From Clostridium sp. OM02-18AC (lineage in GTDB: Bacteria; Bacillota; Clostridia; Lachnospirales; Lachnospiraceae): a stretch of 64,000 bases of DNA. Positions 26,586-35,681 of the stretch are shown piece by piece. The notes beneath the pieces are model-generated. The model saw only the letters and a program-made list of their open reading frames with translations. It ran no database searches and was not told where the DNA came from. The translations under genes were made by a program, and so were the position numbers. The number at the start of each line of letters is the position of its first letter. The first letter of the stretch is position 1. The stretch lies in NCBI RefSeq assembly GCF_003481825.1, contig NZ_QULW01000014.1:1-64000 (forward strand), given 5' to 3'.

Positions 26586-26632
26586 TTGCATTCTTTGTGC
26601 AAACCGGATATAGTTAATGCAAACGGTTGCAT
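26586..26632 (+). promoter_or_regulatory. PTS operon promoter with LacI-type operator
   Basis: TTGCAT (26586-26591), 17 bases and TATAGT (26609-26614) form a promoter. The operator ATGCAAACGGTTGCAT (26617-26632) covers the expected transcript start. Its core resembles both LacI-family and CcpA (cre) sites, so catabolite control is also possible. Confidence 0.65.
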
Positions 26633-26749
26633 AAATTGCGCAAATGATAACGCATGGCAGAAAAAGCGCAGGAAGGATCGGACAGCAGATGCCAGGGCGT
26701 ACGCAAACGCGATCAGGAATGCAGCCAGAGAACATGAGGGGGATTTTTT

Positions 26750-29155
26750 ATGAAGTGCAGTAAGATTTTTTCTCCGATGACGGGAGAAGCCGTTGGGCTG
26801 GAACAGGTTCCGGATCCGGTGTTTTCCCAGAAGATCGTTGGGGATGGCATGGCGGTGATCCCGTCTGAGGGAAATATTGTAAGCCCGGTAGACGGAGAAG
26901 TAATCTCCGTGGCAGATACCAGACATGCATTTGGACTGCGCACGGCAGAGGGACTGGAGCTTTTGATCCATGTGGGTCTTGAGACGGTTCATTTAAACGG
27001 TGCCTGCTTCCAGGTGTTTGTGAAACCGGGAGACCAGGTAAAAGCAGGAGATCGCCTGGCAGCGGTTGACCTGGAGTATTTAAAACAGCACAACATCAAC
27101 CCGGTGACGCCGGTTCTGGTGTGCGGCGGCATGGAAGGCAAGAAACTTTGTCCGACAGAGGGTGCCGTGAAAGCAGGAGAGACTGTGCTGATGCAGGTGG
27201 AAGCAGGAACCGGGGGAAACGCAGGTGCAGCAACTGGGAAAACCGCAGGTACAGAAGCAGTGAACGCAAACCAGACAACAGCTTCAGCAGACCACAAAAC
27301 AACAGACAAAAAAGCGGCGAATGAAAACAATGCAAAGGAAGCAGCAGCCCAGGCAGATAAAGCAGCTGGCAGCAGCCAGAACCCGAAAAAGAAACCAGCC
27401 GTAAGCTTTAACTTCGATTTTCTTCAGAAGCTTGGCAAGGTTTTGATGACAGTTATCGCGGTGATGCCGGCAGCCGGTTTCATGATCAGCCTTGGTAAGC
27501 TGGTTCAGATGGGCGGGGCAGATCTGGCCGTCCTGATGACGATCGGAAGCACGATGGAAAATATCGGCTGGGCTGTGATCAACAATCTGCATATTTTGTT
27601 TGCGATCGCAATCGGCGGTTCCTGGGCGAAGGAGCGTGCAGGCGGTGCATTTGCGGCGATCATTACTTTTATTTTGATCAACCAGATCACGGGTTCCATT
27701 TTTGGTGTAACCTCCGCGATGTTAAATGACCCGGATGCAGTGACCCATACGCTGTTTGGACAGGAAATCCTGGTAAATGGTTATTTCACTTCCGTTCTTG
27801 GCGCACCGGCTCTGAATATGGGTGTGTTTGTCGGAATCATTTCCGGTTTTGCAGGTGGTGTGATCTACAACCGTTATTACAATTTCCGCAAATTGCCGGA
27901 TGCGCTGGCATTCTTTAACGGAAAACGGTTTGTTCCGATGGTCTGCATTGCCTGGTCTGTGATCATTTCCCTGGTCCTGGCCGTGATCTGGCCAGTGGTA
28001 CAGTCTGGCATTAACGCGTTTGGTGTGTGGATCGCGAATTCTTCTTCCACATCCCCAATCCTGGCCCCGTTTATCTACGGAACCCTGGAGCGTCTGCTGC
28101 TGCCGTTTGGCCTGCACCATATGCTGACGATTCCGATGAACTATACTTCCTTTGGCGGAACCTATACCATTGCAACCGGTATCAATGCCGGAACCCAGGT
28201 GTTTGGTCAGGATCCGCTGTGGCTGGCATGGGCAACCGACCTGATTAACTACAAGAATTCCGGTGATATGGCCGCGTACCAGAACCTGCTTACCACCGTG
28301 ACCCCGGCCCGCTTCAAGGTCGGCCAGATGATCGGTGCGACCGGTCTGCTTCTTGGAATCGCCCTGGCGATGTACCGCAGAGTCGATGCGGATAAGCGTC
28401 AGAATTACCGTTCCATGTTTGTTTCCACGATTTTAGCAGTATTCCTGACTGGCGTTACCGAGCCGCTGGAATTTATGTTTATGTTCTGCGCACTGCCGCT
28501 GTATGTGGTTTACGCAGTACTGCAGGGATGCGCTTTTGCTATGGCCGGTGTGATCCACCTGCGTCTCCATTCTTTTGGAAACCTGGAATTTTTTACCCGT
28601 ATCCCGATGTCTATCAAGGCTGGTCTGGGCGGTGACCTGATCAACTTTGTGATCTGCGTTGTGGTATTTTTCGTGATCGGCTACTTTGTGGCATACTTTA
28701 TGATCGGAAAATTCCAGTTCGCAACCCCGGGACGCCTCGGAAACTATACCGATGAAGGTGCAGCTGACGATGGCGCAAAGTCTGTGGGTGGCAGCGGAAA
28801 TAAGCCGGCGAATGGAAATACAGCCGGAACGTTGCCGGAAAATGGAAACGGAGCCGGAAATAACAGCGTTGCCGATAGCAGCAATGGCAAAAACGGCGGA
28901 AATGGCACCGGGGCAGCAGGCAGCAGTCAGGCCGAGCGCATCATTACACTTCTCGGCGGAAGAGAGAACATTGTTCTGGTCGATGCCTGCATGACCCGCC
29001 TGAGAGTCACGGTAAATGATCTGGACAAGGTTGCCGAACTGCCGGAGTGGAAAAAAGAAGGCGCACTGGGACTGATCAAAAAAGACCAGGGAATCCAGGC
29101 TGTTTACGGACCGAAGGCCGATGTCTTAAAGTCGGATATCAACGATATTCTGTGA
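26750..29155 (+). CDS. PTS permease EIIA-EIIC-EIIB of the glucose/maltose family
   Basis: An 801-residue phosphotransferase permease that imports and phosphorylates a sugar. The order is unusual: EIIA-Glc domain (1-155, phosphorylated His74 in LLIHVGLETV), an Ala/Asn/Lys-rich linker (155-215), EIIC membrane domain (about 220-660), a Gly/Asn/Ala linker (660-725) and EIIB (726-801, phosphorylated Cys747 in DACMTRLRV). All phospho-acceptors are present. The divergent LacI gene and MalQ two genes downstream point to maltose; glucose cannot be excluded. The ATG follows GAGGGGG. Confidence 0.92.
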   Translation: MKCSKIFSPMTGEAVGLEQVPDPVFSQKIVGDGMAVIPSEGNIVSPVDGEVISVADTRHAFGLRTAEGLELLIHVGLETVHLNGACFQVFVKPGDQVKAGDRLAAVDLEYLKQHNINPVTPVLVCGGMEGKKLCPTEGAVKAGETVLMQVEAGTGGNAGAATGKTAGTEAVNANQTTASADHKTTDKKAANENNAKEAAAQADKAAGSSQNPKKKPAVSFNFDFLQKLGKVLMTVIAVMPAAGFMISLGKLVQMGGADLAVLMTIGSTMENIGWAVINNLHILFAIAIGGSWAKERAGGAFAAIITFILINQITGSIFGVTSAMLNDPDAVTHTLFGQEILVNGYFTSVLGAPALNMGVFVGIISGFAGGVIYNRYYNFRKLPDALAFFNGKRFVPMVCIAWSVIISLVLAVIWPVVQSGINAFGVWIANSSSTSPILAPFIYGTLERLLLPFGLHHMLTIPMNYTSFGGTYTIATGINAGTQVFGQDPLWLAWATDLINYKNSGDMAAYQNLLTTVTPARFKVGQMIGATGLLLGIALAMYRRVDADKRQNYRSMFVSTILAVFLTGVTEPLEFMFMFCALPLYVVYAVLQGCAFAMAGVIHLRLHSFGNLEFFTRIPMSIKAGLGGDLINFVICVVVFFVIGYFVAYFMIGKFQFATPGRLGNYTDEGAADDGAKSVGGSGNKPANGNTAGTLPENGNGAGNNSVADSSNGKNGGNGTGAAGSSQAERIITLLGGRENIVLVDACMTRLRVTVNDLDKVAELPEWKKEGALGLIKKDQGIQAVYGPKADVLKSDINDIL

Positions 29156-29169
29156 TACCAGGGTCGAAA

Positions 29170-29203
29170 GGTCAAAAATCCGATGCAAGAGGATTTTTGA
29201 ACC
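29170..29203 (+). other. Intergenic hairpin after the PTS gene
   Basis: TCAAAAATCC (29172-29181) pairs with GGATTTTTGA (29191-29200), extended by GGT/ACC. It may trim or attenuate the polycistronic mRNA between the transporter and enzyme genes. A 12-mer, TGATACCAGGGT, just before it (29153-29164) recurs after the stop at 12188. Confidence 0.5.
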
Positions 29204-29232
29204 AAATTCTGTAGGAAAAAGAGGAAACATGC

Positions 29233-30084
29233 ATGAAACTGATCACACTCAACACGCACAGTCTGATCGAGGAGCACTATGAGGAAAAATTATGTGCCTT
29301 CGCAGACCTGATCTGCAAAGAAAAACCGGATATCCTGGCCATGCAGGAGGTCAACCAGCTGGCCAGCGAAGAAATCCTGCCGGATGAGATGTTCCCGGGA
29401 TTTGTGCGCTGCAGCGGTTTTTCCCTTCCACTTCGGCAGGGAAACCATGCGGCGCGGCTGGCAAAGCTGCTTTCGGCGCGCGGTCTTTCGTATTCCTGGA
29501 CCTGGATCTCGGCAAAGCTTGGCTATGACCGTTATGATGAAGGGATGGCATTGTTTAGCTTAAGAGCGATCGCGGATACCGATCAGTTTCAGATCAGCCG
29601 GTCTTCGGATTACCATTACTGGAAGACCCGCCGGGTGCTTGGCATCCGCACGAAAGAGAATCCGGATACCTGGTTTTACACCGTCCATATGGGCTGGTGG
29701 GAAGATGAGGAAGATCCGTTTGCCGGACAGTGGGAAACCTTAAACCGGAAACTCCGGGAACAGGGAAGACTGTCTGGAACCGGAAGGGTCTGGCTTCTTG
29801 GCGATTTTAACAGTCCGTCCGCGGTTCATGGTGAGGGCTATAGTCTGATCCGGCAGAGCGGCTGGCTGGACAGTTATTGTCTGGCACAGAAGAAAGACGA
29901 TGGCGCAACCGTGGATCATGTGATCGATGGCTGGAGGGAACGGATGGCAGAAGGGGAGAGCTGCCGTCTGGATTATATGTTCAGCAGCCGCCCGGAAATG
30001 GTCGTGCAGAGCCGCGTGATCTGCAATGGAACGTTTTATCCGGTGGTATCCGATCATTTCGGCGTGATGATTGAGACAAAATAA
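29233..30084 (+). CDS. Endonuclease/exonuclease/phosphatase-family protein
   Basis: A 283-residue member of the EEP metal-dependent fold. Characteristic motifs are MQEVNQ near 38 (metal-binding Glu), HMGWW (catalytic His), LGDFNSP near 192 and SDHFGV near the end (final Asp-His pair). Substrates of this fold range from nucleic acids to phospholipids; none can be named. It lies between the PTS gene and malQ and is probably co-transcribed, so it may dephosphorylate a sugar-related compound; this is inference. GGAAAAAGAGGAAAC precedes the ATG. Confidence 0.85.
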   Translation: MKLITLNTHSLIEEHYEEKLCAFADLICKEKPDILAMQEVNQLASEEILPDEMFPGFVRCSGFSLPLRQGNHAARLAKLLSARGLSYSWTWISAKLGYDRYDEGMALFSLRAIADTDQFQISRSSDYHYWKTRRVLGIRTKENPDTWFYTVHMGWWEDEEDPFAGQWETLNRKLREQGRLSGTGRVWLLGDFNSPSAVHGEGYSLIRQSGWLDSYCLAQKKDDGATVDHVIDGWRERMAEGESCRLDYMFSSRPEMVVQSRVICNGTFYPVVSDHFGVMIETK

Positions 30085-30102
30085 TAAGGGAGTATTTTAA
30101 AT

Positions 30103-31605
30103 ATGAACAGATCAGCAGGAATTTTACTGCCGCTTAGCAGTCTGCCGTCCAAGTACGGCATTGGATGTTTTTCAAAAAGCGCCTATGAATTTGTGGACTG
30201 GTTAAAGGAAGCCGGGCAGAGCTACTGGCAGATCCTTCCGCTCGGACCGACCAGCTACGGGGATTCGCCGTATCAGTCCTTTTCCACATTTGCGGGAAAT
30301 CCGTATTTTATTAGTCTGGAGGCCCTGATTGAGGAAGGTGTTCTCACAAAAGAGGAATGCGATGCCGTCGATTTTGGAAAGAAGGAGCGGGATATTGACT
30401 ATGAAAAACTGTATCTGGGCCGTTACCCGCTGCTTCGGAAAGCGTATGAGCGCAGTCACATCCACGAAAATCCAGATTACCAGAAATTTGTGGCAGAAAA
30501 CAGCTGGTGGCTTTCCGACTATGCGCTTTTCATGGCAGTGAAAGACCGGTTTGATGGCGTGGAATGGACCAAATGGGCAGAAGATATCCGCCTGCGCTGG
30601 GGCAATGCGATGGACTATTACCGCCGGGAACTGTATTTCGACATTGAGTTCCAGCAGTATCTGCAGTACCAGTTTTACCGCCAGTGGAATCAGTTAAAGA
30701 CTTATGCCAATGAACGTGGTATCCAACTGATCGGCGACATTCCGATCTACGTTTCCATGGACAGTGCCGATGCCTGGGCGCATCCGGAACTGTTCCAGCT
30801 AGATAGCGAAAATGTGCCGGTGGCTGTGGCAGGCTGCCCGCCGGATGGCTTTTCAGCCGATGGACAGCTCTGGGGAAATCCACTTTATCGCTGGGAGTAT
30901 CATCGGGAGACGGGGTATCAGTGGTGGATCTCCAGACTGGCGCACTGCTTCCGGTTGTATGATGTAGTACGAATCGATCACTTCCGTGGCTTTGATGAAT
31001 ATTATTCGATTCCTTACGGAGAAACTTCTGCGATCCATGGGCACTGGGAAAAGGGACCGGGTATCGATCTCTTCCGTAAGGTGGAGCAGGCACTTGGCTG
31101 GAAACAAGTCATTGCGGAGGATCTGGGTTATGTGACTGATTCCGTGCGCAGACTGGTGCAGGAGAGCGGTTTTCCGGGCATGAAGGTGCTGGAGTTTGCA
31201 TTTGATTCCCGGGATTCCGGCTGCGCCAATGACTATCTGCCGCACAACTATCCGGAAAATTCCGTGGCCTATACCGGAACCCATGACAATGAGACGCTTG
31301 CCGGATGGTGGAAGAGCATCACTTCGGCTGAGCAGAAGATGGCGCGGGATTATCTCTGCGACCAGTACACGCCGCAGTCGAAGCTTGGAAAATCGTTCAT
31401 CAGTCTGATCCTGAGAAGCCGTGCGGCACTCTGCGTGATCCCGATCCAAGACTATATGGGACTCGACAACCGCAGCCGCATCAATAAGCCGTCCACCGTG
31501 GGAACGAACTGGAGATGGCGCCTTGGGGAAAATGACCTGACGGAAGACCTAAAGGACGAGATCCGGGGTATGACGCTGCGTTACGGAAGGATGAACTGGG
31601 GTTGA
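30103..31605 (+). CDS. malQ: 4-alpha-glucanotransferase (amylomaltase)
   Basis: A 500-residue GH77 enzyme that transfers glucan chains between maltodextrins in the cytoplasm. Motifs seen: GILLPLSSLPSKYGIG at the start, QILPLGPTSYGDSPYQ, VRIDHFRGF with the catalytic nucleophile Asp, IAEDLG with the general acid Glu, and YTGTHDNET with the third carboxylate. AAGGGAG precedes the ATG. With the PTS permease it supports use of maltose or maltodextrins. Confidence 0.95.
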   Translation: MNRSAGILLPLSSLPSKYGIGCFSKSAYEFVDWLKEAGQSYWQILPLGPTSYGDSPYQSFSTFAGNPYFISLEALIEEGVLTKEECDAVDFGKKERDIDYEKLYLGRYPLLRKAYERSHIHENPDYQKFVAENSWWLSDYALFMAVKDRFDGVEWTKWAEDIRLRWGNAMDYYRRELYFDIEFQQYLQYQFYRQWNQLKTYANERGIQLIGDIPIYVSMDSADAWAHPELFQLDSENVPVAVAGCPPDGFSADGQLWGNPLYRWEYHRETGYQWWISRLAHCFRLYDVVRIDHFRGFDEYYSIPYGETSAIHGHWEKGPGIDLFRKVEQALGWKQVIAEDLGYVTDSVRRLVQESGFPGMKVLEFAFDSRDSGCANDYLPHNYPENSVAYTGTHDNETLAGWWKSITSAEQKMARDYLCDQYTPQSKLGKSFISLILRSRAALCVIPIQDYMGLDNRSRINKPSTVGTNWRWRLGENDLTEDLKDEIRGMTLRYGRMNWG

Positions 31606-31630
31606 AAAAGAACCCAAAAGCCTGTATAAT
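31602..31630 (+). promoter_or_regulatory. Promoter of the SseB-family gene
   Basis: TTGAAA (31602-31607), 17 bases and TATAAT (31625-31630) preceded by TG. The -35 box overlaps the malQ stop codon. Confidence 0.75.
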
Positions 31631-31810
31631 TAGGAACAGTGCAGCCAGAAGACATTTTTATTTGCCAATGCGTAAACAAAAATTTTGAACTGCTGCAGTT
31701 CAGGCCGCGATCAGGCGGCTGAAAAATAGAAAGACAGGCGGATCCGTATGGCTGAATATCCGTGAACAGGAACGAATATACAGTATGGCCGCGGACAGGA
31801 GAGTAGTGAA

Positions 31811-32659
31811 ATGAGTGAAGCAAAGGACAGACTGCTTGCGCAGATGAAAGATGCAGAGGGAGCCGTTTATGCACTGATATCCGGATTTACCAAAGAACCT
31901 TATGTAGAATGTGACAAAGAGACTTACGACGACAAGGTGTTTGTTTACCTGTCAGAGGATGCAGCCAAAGCGAGAGCCGAAGAATTGAAGGCAGACAAAA
32001 TTGCAGTGGGGGTTGCGAAGATCCTTGCAAATCATATGCTGTTATTCTTTACGAACCTTTATACCATGGGGGTAAATGCCCTGGAAATCTATTATGATGA
32101 TCAGAAAGAACTGCTCCAGATCGATGAATTTGCAAAGCGCAGGGAGAATCCGCAGCTGGAAGAAGGCAAGAAGTGGATCGAGAATCCGCAGCTTCATCTG
32201 ACGGCTCTGTATTTTGCACAGGAGATCCGCAGACCGAAAGAGCTTCAGGATCCGAAACGTATGGCACAGCTCCAGGAAGAAATGGCTGCAGATTTCATGA
32301 AGAGCGAATTCATTTTTGCACTGCAGCAGGATGGCAAGGGCACCCCGCTTGTGAAGCTGAATACCGGGGACAAATACCAGCTGGTATTTACCGATGCAGT
32401 AGAGTTCAGCCGCTTTAACCGCAACAATGCGTTCAAGCCGGTGATCGTAGGCGCTGCCCAGCTTCCGAAGGTATTAGACAAAGAGGCAAAGGGCGTTGTC
32501 TTAAATATTATGGGTGTTAACCTTCCGCTTGCAGTGAATCGTCCGGTTCCGGCTCCGGTTGATCCGGCGGCTGCAGCACAGGCAGCTTCGGACCAGGCAA
32601 TCGCACAGGCAGCTTCCGCAGCGCTTCAGAGACAGGCCGCAGAGAAGAAGAACAATTAA
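31811..32659 (+). CDS. SseB-family protein
   Basis: A 282-residue protein with the SseB fold (about 130-245): PLVKLNTGDKYQLVFTDAVEF and NAFKPVIVGAAQLP resemble the repeated strands of the family. The N-terminal 120 residues are a second, related alpha/beta region, and the last 45 are an Ala/Pro/Gln-rich tail. SseB-like domains occur in secretion chaperones and in many Firmicutes proteins of unknown role. Cytoplasmic, no partners nearby. Confidence 0.78.
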   Translation: MSEAKDRLLAQMKDAEGAVYALISGFTKEPYVECDKETYDDKVFVYLSEDAAKARAEELKADKIAVGVAKILANHMLLFFTNLYTMGVNALEIYYDDQKELLQIDEFAKRRENPQLEEGKKWIENPQLHLTALYFAQEIRRPKELQDPKRMAQLQEEMAADFMKSEFIFALQQDGKGTPLVKLNTGDKYQLVFTDAVEFSRFNRNNAFKPVIVGAAQLPKVLDKEAKGVVLNIMGVNLPLAVNRPVPAPVDPAAAAQAASDQAIAQAASAALQRQAAEKKNN

Positions 32660-32734
32660 CAACTTGTTAAGATTTGTGAAAATTGGAAAAAAGCATAGCG
32701 GTTTCTGGAAAAATCTGCTATGCTTCCTTTATAA

Positions 32735-32884
32735 GAGAAAGGGAGTAGCTGACAGGCTGCCAGCCATGGCAGATGTTTGCAGAACCGTCAGTACGGTTTC
32801 GAAGATATGAAACCCGGTTTGTGACTAAGCAGCGAGACTTTCACCGTATAACCAGAACAGGTGCGGTGGGAGCCTCGCTTTTTA
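32735..32884 (+). ncRNA. yybP-ykoY manganese riboswitch
   Basis: The leader begins GAAAGGGAGTAGC (conserved 5' box of this class), has an inner CCGTCAGTACGG stem and ends the aptamer with GCGAGACTTTC. GAAAG near 32737 pairs with CTTTC near 32838 as P1. The same CTTTC strand is used in the terminator at 32831, so the two folds exclude each other. The class senses Mn2+ and often controls exporters of the type encoded downstream. Expected: high Mn2+ turns the antiporter gene on. Confidence 0.85.
32831..32884 (+). terminator. Riboswitch-controlled terminator
   Basis: A 16-base arm (32831-32846) pairs with 32864-32879 with few G-U pairs and one bulge, then TTTTTAT follows. It shares bases with aptamer P1. 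Confidence 0.75.
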
Positions 32885-33010
32885 TATGATAGGAAATTGC
32901 GTCCTATCATATAAAAATGCTCCGCGAGGAAGCGCACTCGGCGCAAAGGTAGATGGTTGCTGAAGCAACCGCGCCTCGGCGCGAGAATGTGCCAAGGCAC
33001 ATTCTTTTTT
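32883..33010 (+). repeat. Hairpin-rich insert in the antiporter leader
   Basis: Right after the riboswitch terminator come a perfect 12-bp hairpin (32883-32894 with 32902-32913), GGTTGC/GCAACC (32955-32970) and a terminator-like stem GAATGTGCC/GGCACATTC (32985-33004) followed by six T. The block may be an inserted repeat, and its last stem could stop transcription a second time, 50 bases before the start codon. Confidence 0.55.
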
Positions 33011-33058
33011 GTTTTCTATTTACAGACCACACCGGCCGGCAAAAGAGGAGGAACGACT

Positions 33059-33991
33059 ATGAAAATGATCATGGAATTGTTATTGCTTGCAGGTGGATTT
33101 TTTATGCTCGTGAGGGGAGCGGACTGGTTTGTGGATGGAAGCTCGGGAATTGCAGACCGTTTCGGGGTACCGCAGCTGGTGATCGGTCTGACGATCGTTG
33201 CCATGGGAACCAGCGCGCCGGAAGCGGCGGTCAGCATTACGGCAGCGCTGAAGGGGAATGCGGAGATCACCATTGGAAATATTGTGGGGAGTAATATTTT
33301 AAATATTCTGATCATTTTGGGCATTACAGCCACGATCACGACGTTAGCTGTGGCAAGATCAACGGTACGGATTGAAATCCCGTATATGATCTTCATCACG
33401 GTGGTGCTGCTTTTGGCTGGCATGAGCGGCAATGTTGTAGGACGTGGGGAAGGAGCCATGCTGTGGGTTTTGTTCCTCATCTATCTGGGTTACCTGTTGT
33501 ACATGGCCATGAATGGAAGGGAAGAGGCGGTAAAAGAGCAGGAAATGGTGCCGCTTTGGCGGATGTTTCTGGGTGCGCTTATTGGACTTTTTCTGATTGT
33601 GGCAGGAAGCGACGTAACGGTGAATGCGGCTACGGAAATTGCAAAACTGATGGGAATGAGTGAGCGCTTTATCGGTCTTACCATTGTTGCACTCGGCACG
33701 TCCCTGCCGGAACTGTTTACTTCGGTGTCCGCTGCATTAAAAGGAAAAGCCGATATTGCCATCGGAAACATTGTGGGAAGCAATATTTTTAATATTTTGT
33801 TTGTAGTTGGAACGGCAGCGCTCATTACACCGGTAAGTTTTCAGCCGAATTTCCGGATGGATACCGTGGTTGCAATCGGAGCGGCTGTGCTGCTTTTTCT
33901 TGGAACGTTCCGGAAACAGAAACTCGGCAGAGGCATTGGCATTTTGATGCTTCTGTGCTACACTGCATATTTTGCGTGGTTAATTTTGTAA
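33059..33991 (+). CDS. Calcium/sodium antiporter-family cation transporter (CaCA, YrbG-like)
   Basis: A 310-residue membrane protein with ten helices in two inverted repeats. Each repeat has the CaCA alpha motif: GTSAPEAAVS with GNIVGSNILN in the first, and GTSLPELFTS with GNIVGSNIFN in the second, which form the ion site. Family members exchange Ca2+ or other divalent cations for Na+ or H+. The manganese riboswitch in its leader suggests that Mn2+ export is the job here. AGAGGAGG precedes the ATG at 33059; the longer frame from 32957 runs through the leader hairpins. Confidence 0.92.
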   Translation: MKMIMELLLLAGGFFMLVRGADWFVDGSSGIADRFGVPQLVIGLTIVAMGTSAPEAAVSITAALKGNAEITIGNIVGSNILNILIILGITATITTLAVARSTVRIEIPYMIFITVVLLLAGMSGNVVGRGEGAMLWVLFLIYLGYLLYMAMNGREEAVKEQEMVPLWRMFLGALIGLFLIVAGSDVTVNAATEIAKLMGMSERFIGLTIVALGTSLPELFTSVSAALKGKADIAIGNIVGSNIFNILFVVGTAALITPVSFQPNFRMDTVVAIGAAVLLFLGTFRKQKLGRGIGILMLLCYTAYFAWLIL

Positions 33992-34008
33992 ATTCAAATA
34001 AAATGTAA

Positions 34009-34043
34009 GAAAACCGTCAGGTGCATTTGCTTGACGGTTTTTC
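34009..34043 (+). terminator. Terminator after the antiporter gene
   Basis: AAAACCGTCA pairs with TGACGGTTTT around a 12-base loop. Its 3' arm overlaps the -35 box of the next promoter. Confidence 0.7.
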
Positions 34044-34059
34044 AGACGGCTTCTATAAT
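34031..34059 (+). promoter_or_regulatory. Promoter of the first L,D-transpeptidase gene
   Basis: TTGACG (34031-34036), 17 bases and TATAAT (34054-34059). It is nested with the preceding terminator. Confidence 0.75.
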
Positions 34060-34170
34060 GGGACATATATCTGTCGGGGCAGTACGTTCCTGCAAGGAAG
34101 GGCGCCTGGTGTACGCTGTGCAGCCGGGAAACTGTTTCGGGTGTGTGTTGACTCGTTTAGGAGGATGATT

Positions 34171-35574
34171 ATGAAAATAAGCTGGAAAAGAAATGCAAAG
34201 AGTGCTGTGTTTGCGATTGGGGCCGCTCTTTTATGGCCTGTCAGTGCCTATGCAAATGAAACAACCTTTGTATCTGGGACCTCGGTCAACGGTCTGGGCA
34301 TCAGCAATATGACTGTAGAGCAGGCGACGCAGCGTGTTGCGGATTTTTACGCCAGTGATTATAAACTTACGATCAGGGAAAAAGGCGGAAAGACGGAAGT
34401 GATCACGGGACCGGAAATTGGCTTTTCGGTTGGACTGCCGGAAGGATATCTGCAGCAGATCCTGGATGAACAGAATGCATCCGGACGGATTTCCGGACCA
34501 GACGCAGACAATAAGCACCGCACTGAGATGACAGGAAGCTTTGACCAGGCAGCGCTTGATGCAAAGATTGGAAGCTTAAATGCCATCAGCGGCAGCAGCA
34601 TTGTTACAACGGCAGATGCATACGTATCCGGATATCAGGAGGGTCAGCCTTTTACCATCGTCCCGGAAGTACGTGGCAACAACGTGGACCGCGAAAAGAC
34701 AGCGCAGCTCATCCGCGATGCCGCAGCAAAGGGCGAGACTGAGGTGGACCTGGAAGCAGCAGGCTGCTACTATACACCTTCTGTCACCAAGGATGATGAA
34801 GCATTAAAGACGCTCTGTGACACCATGAACCAGTGCCGGGAGATGACGGTCACCTATACCTTTGGAGAGCAGAGCGAAACACTGGATTCCGCCTCAATCT
34901 GTTCCTGGATCACGGGAAGTGCAGAGGGGCAGATCCAGCTTGATATGGAAAAAGTCCGTGCGTATGTGAAGAGCCTGGCAGATAAATACGATACTGCCGG
35001 GACTGCACGGACCTTCCACACCGCGACGGGAAGAGATGTCAGCGTGAGCGGATCTTTTGGATGGAAGATCGATCAGGCAGCAGAAGCAGATGCGCTTGCC
35101 GCAGTCATCCGCACGGCCCAGTCCCAGAGCCGGGAGCCGGTCTATGCGTCTCGTGCAGTGGACCGCAGTGCGGCAGAATGGGGAACGACTTATGTGGAGG
35201 CAGATCTGACTGCCCAGCATGTATACATGATCAAAGAAGGAACGGTTGTCTGGGATGCACCTTGTGTCACCGGTAATGTATCGAAAAATTATACGACACC
35301 GCCGGGACTCTACAGACTGACCTACAAGCAGCGTGACCGCGTCCTGCGCGGGCAGAAGCAGGCAGACGGCAAATATGAATATGAGACACCGGTATCTTAC
35401 TGGATGCCGTTTAACGGAGGCATTGGCTTCCACGATGCAAACTGGCGCAGCAAATTCGGCGGGACTATTTACCAGACAAGCGGAAGCCATGGATGCGTGA
35501 ACCTGCCGCCGGAAAAGGCAGCGGCGCTTTATGATCTGGTTTATACGGGAATTCCGGTCATCTGCTACAATTAA
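34171..35574 (+). CDS. L,D-transpeptidase with signal peptide
   Basis: A 467-residue exported enzyme that forms 3-3 cross-links in peptidoglycan or attaches proteins to it. The N-terminus is a signal peptide (basic head, AVFAIGAALLWPVSAYA). About 20-330 are two peptidoglycan-binding-4 domains. The C-terminal YkuD domain ends with IGFHDANWR and GSHGCVNLPP, giving the catalytic His and Cys. The ATG at 34171 follows AGGAGG; an upstream frame runs through the promoter. The neighbour at 35682 is a larger paralogue. Confidence 0.9.
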   Translation: MKISWKRNAKSAVFAIGAALLWPVSAYANETTFVSGTSVNGLGISNMTVEQATQRVADFYASDYKLTIREKGGKTEVITGPEIGFSVGLPEGYLQQILDEQNASGRISGPDADNKHRTEMTGSFDQAALDAKIGSLNAISGSSIVTTADAYVSGYQEGQPFTIVPEVRGNNVDREKTAQLIRDAAAKGETEVDLEAAGCYYTPSVTKDDEALKTLCDTMNQCREMTVTYTFGEQSETLDSASICSWITGSAEGQIQLDMEKVRAYVKSLADKYDTAGTARTFHTATGRDVSVSGSFGWKIDQAAEADALAAVIRTAQSQSREPVYASRAVDRSAAEWGTTYVEADLTAQHVYMIKEGTVVWDAPCVTGNVSKNYTTPPGLYRLTYKQRDRVLRGQKQADGKYEYETPVSYWMPFNGGIGFHDANWRSKFGGTIYQTSGSHGCVNLPPEKAAALYDLVYTGIPVICYN

Positions 35575-35681
35575 ATGGCATTGTAAGATCACATGGTGTG
35601 AAAACGACCGGTATCATGGGGCAAATATCGCTGCACCCGACAGGATTATCATTATTATATAGAAAGATTAGAATTTGATTT

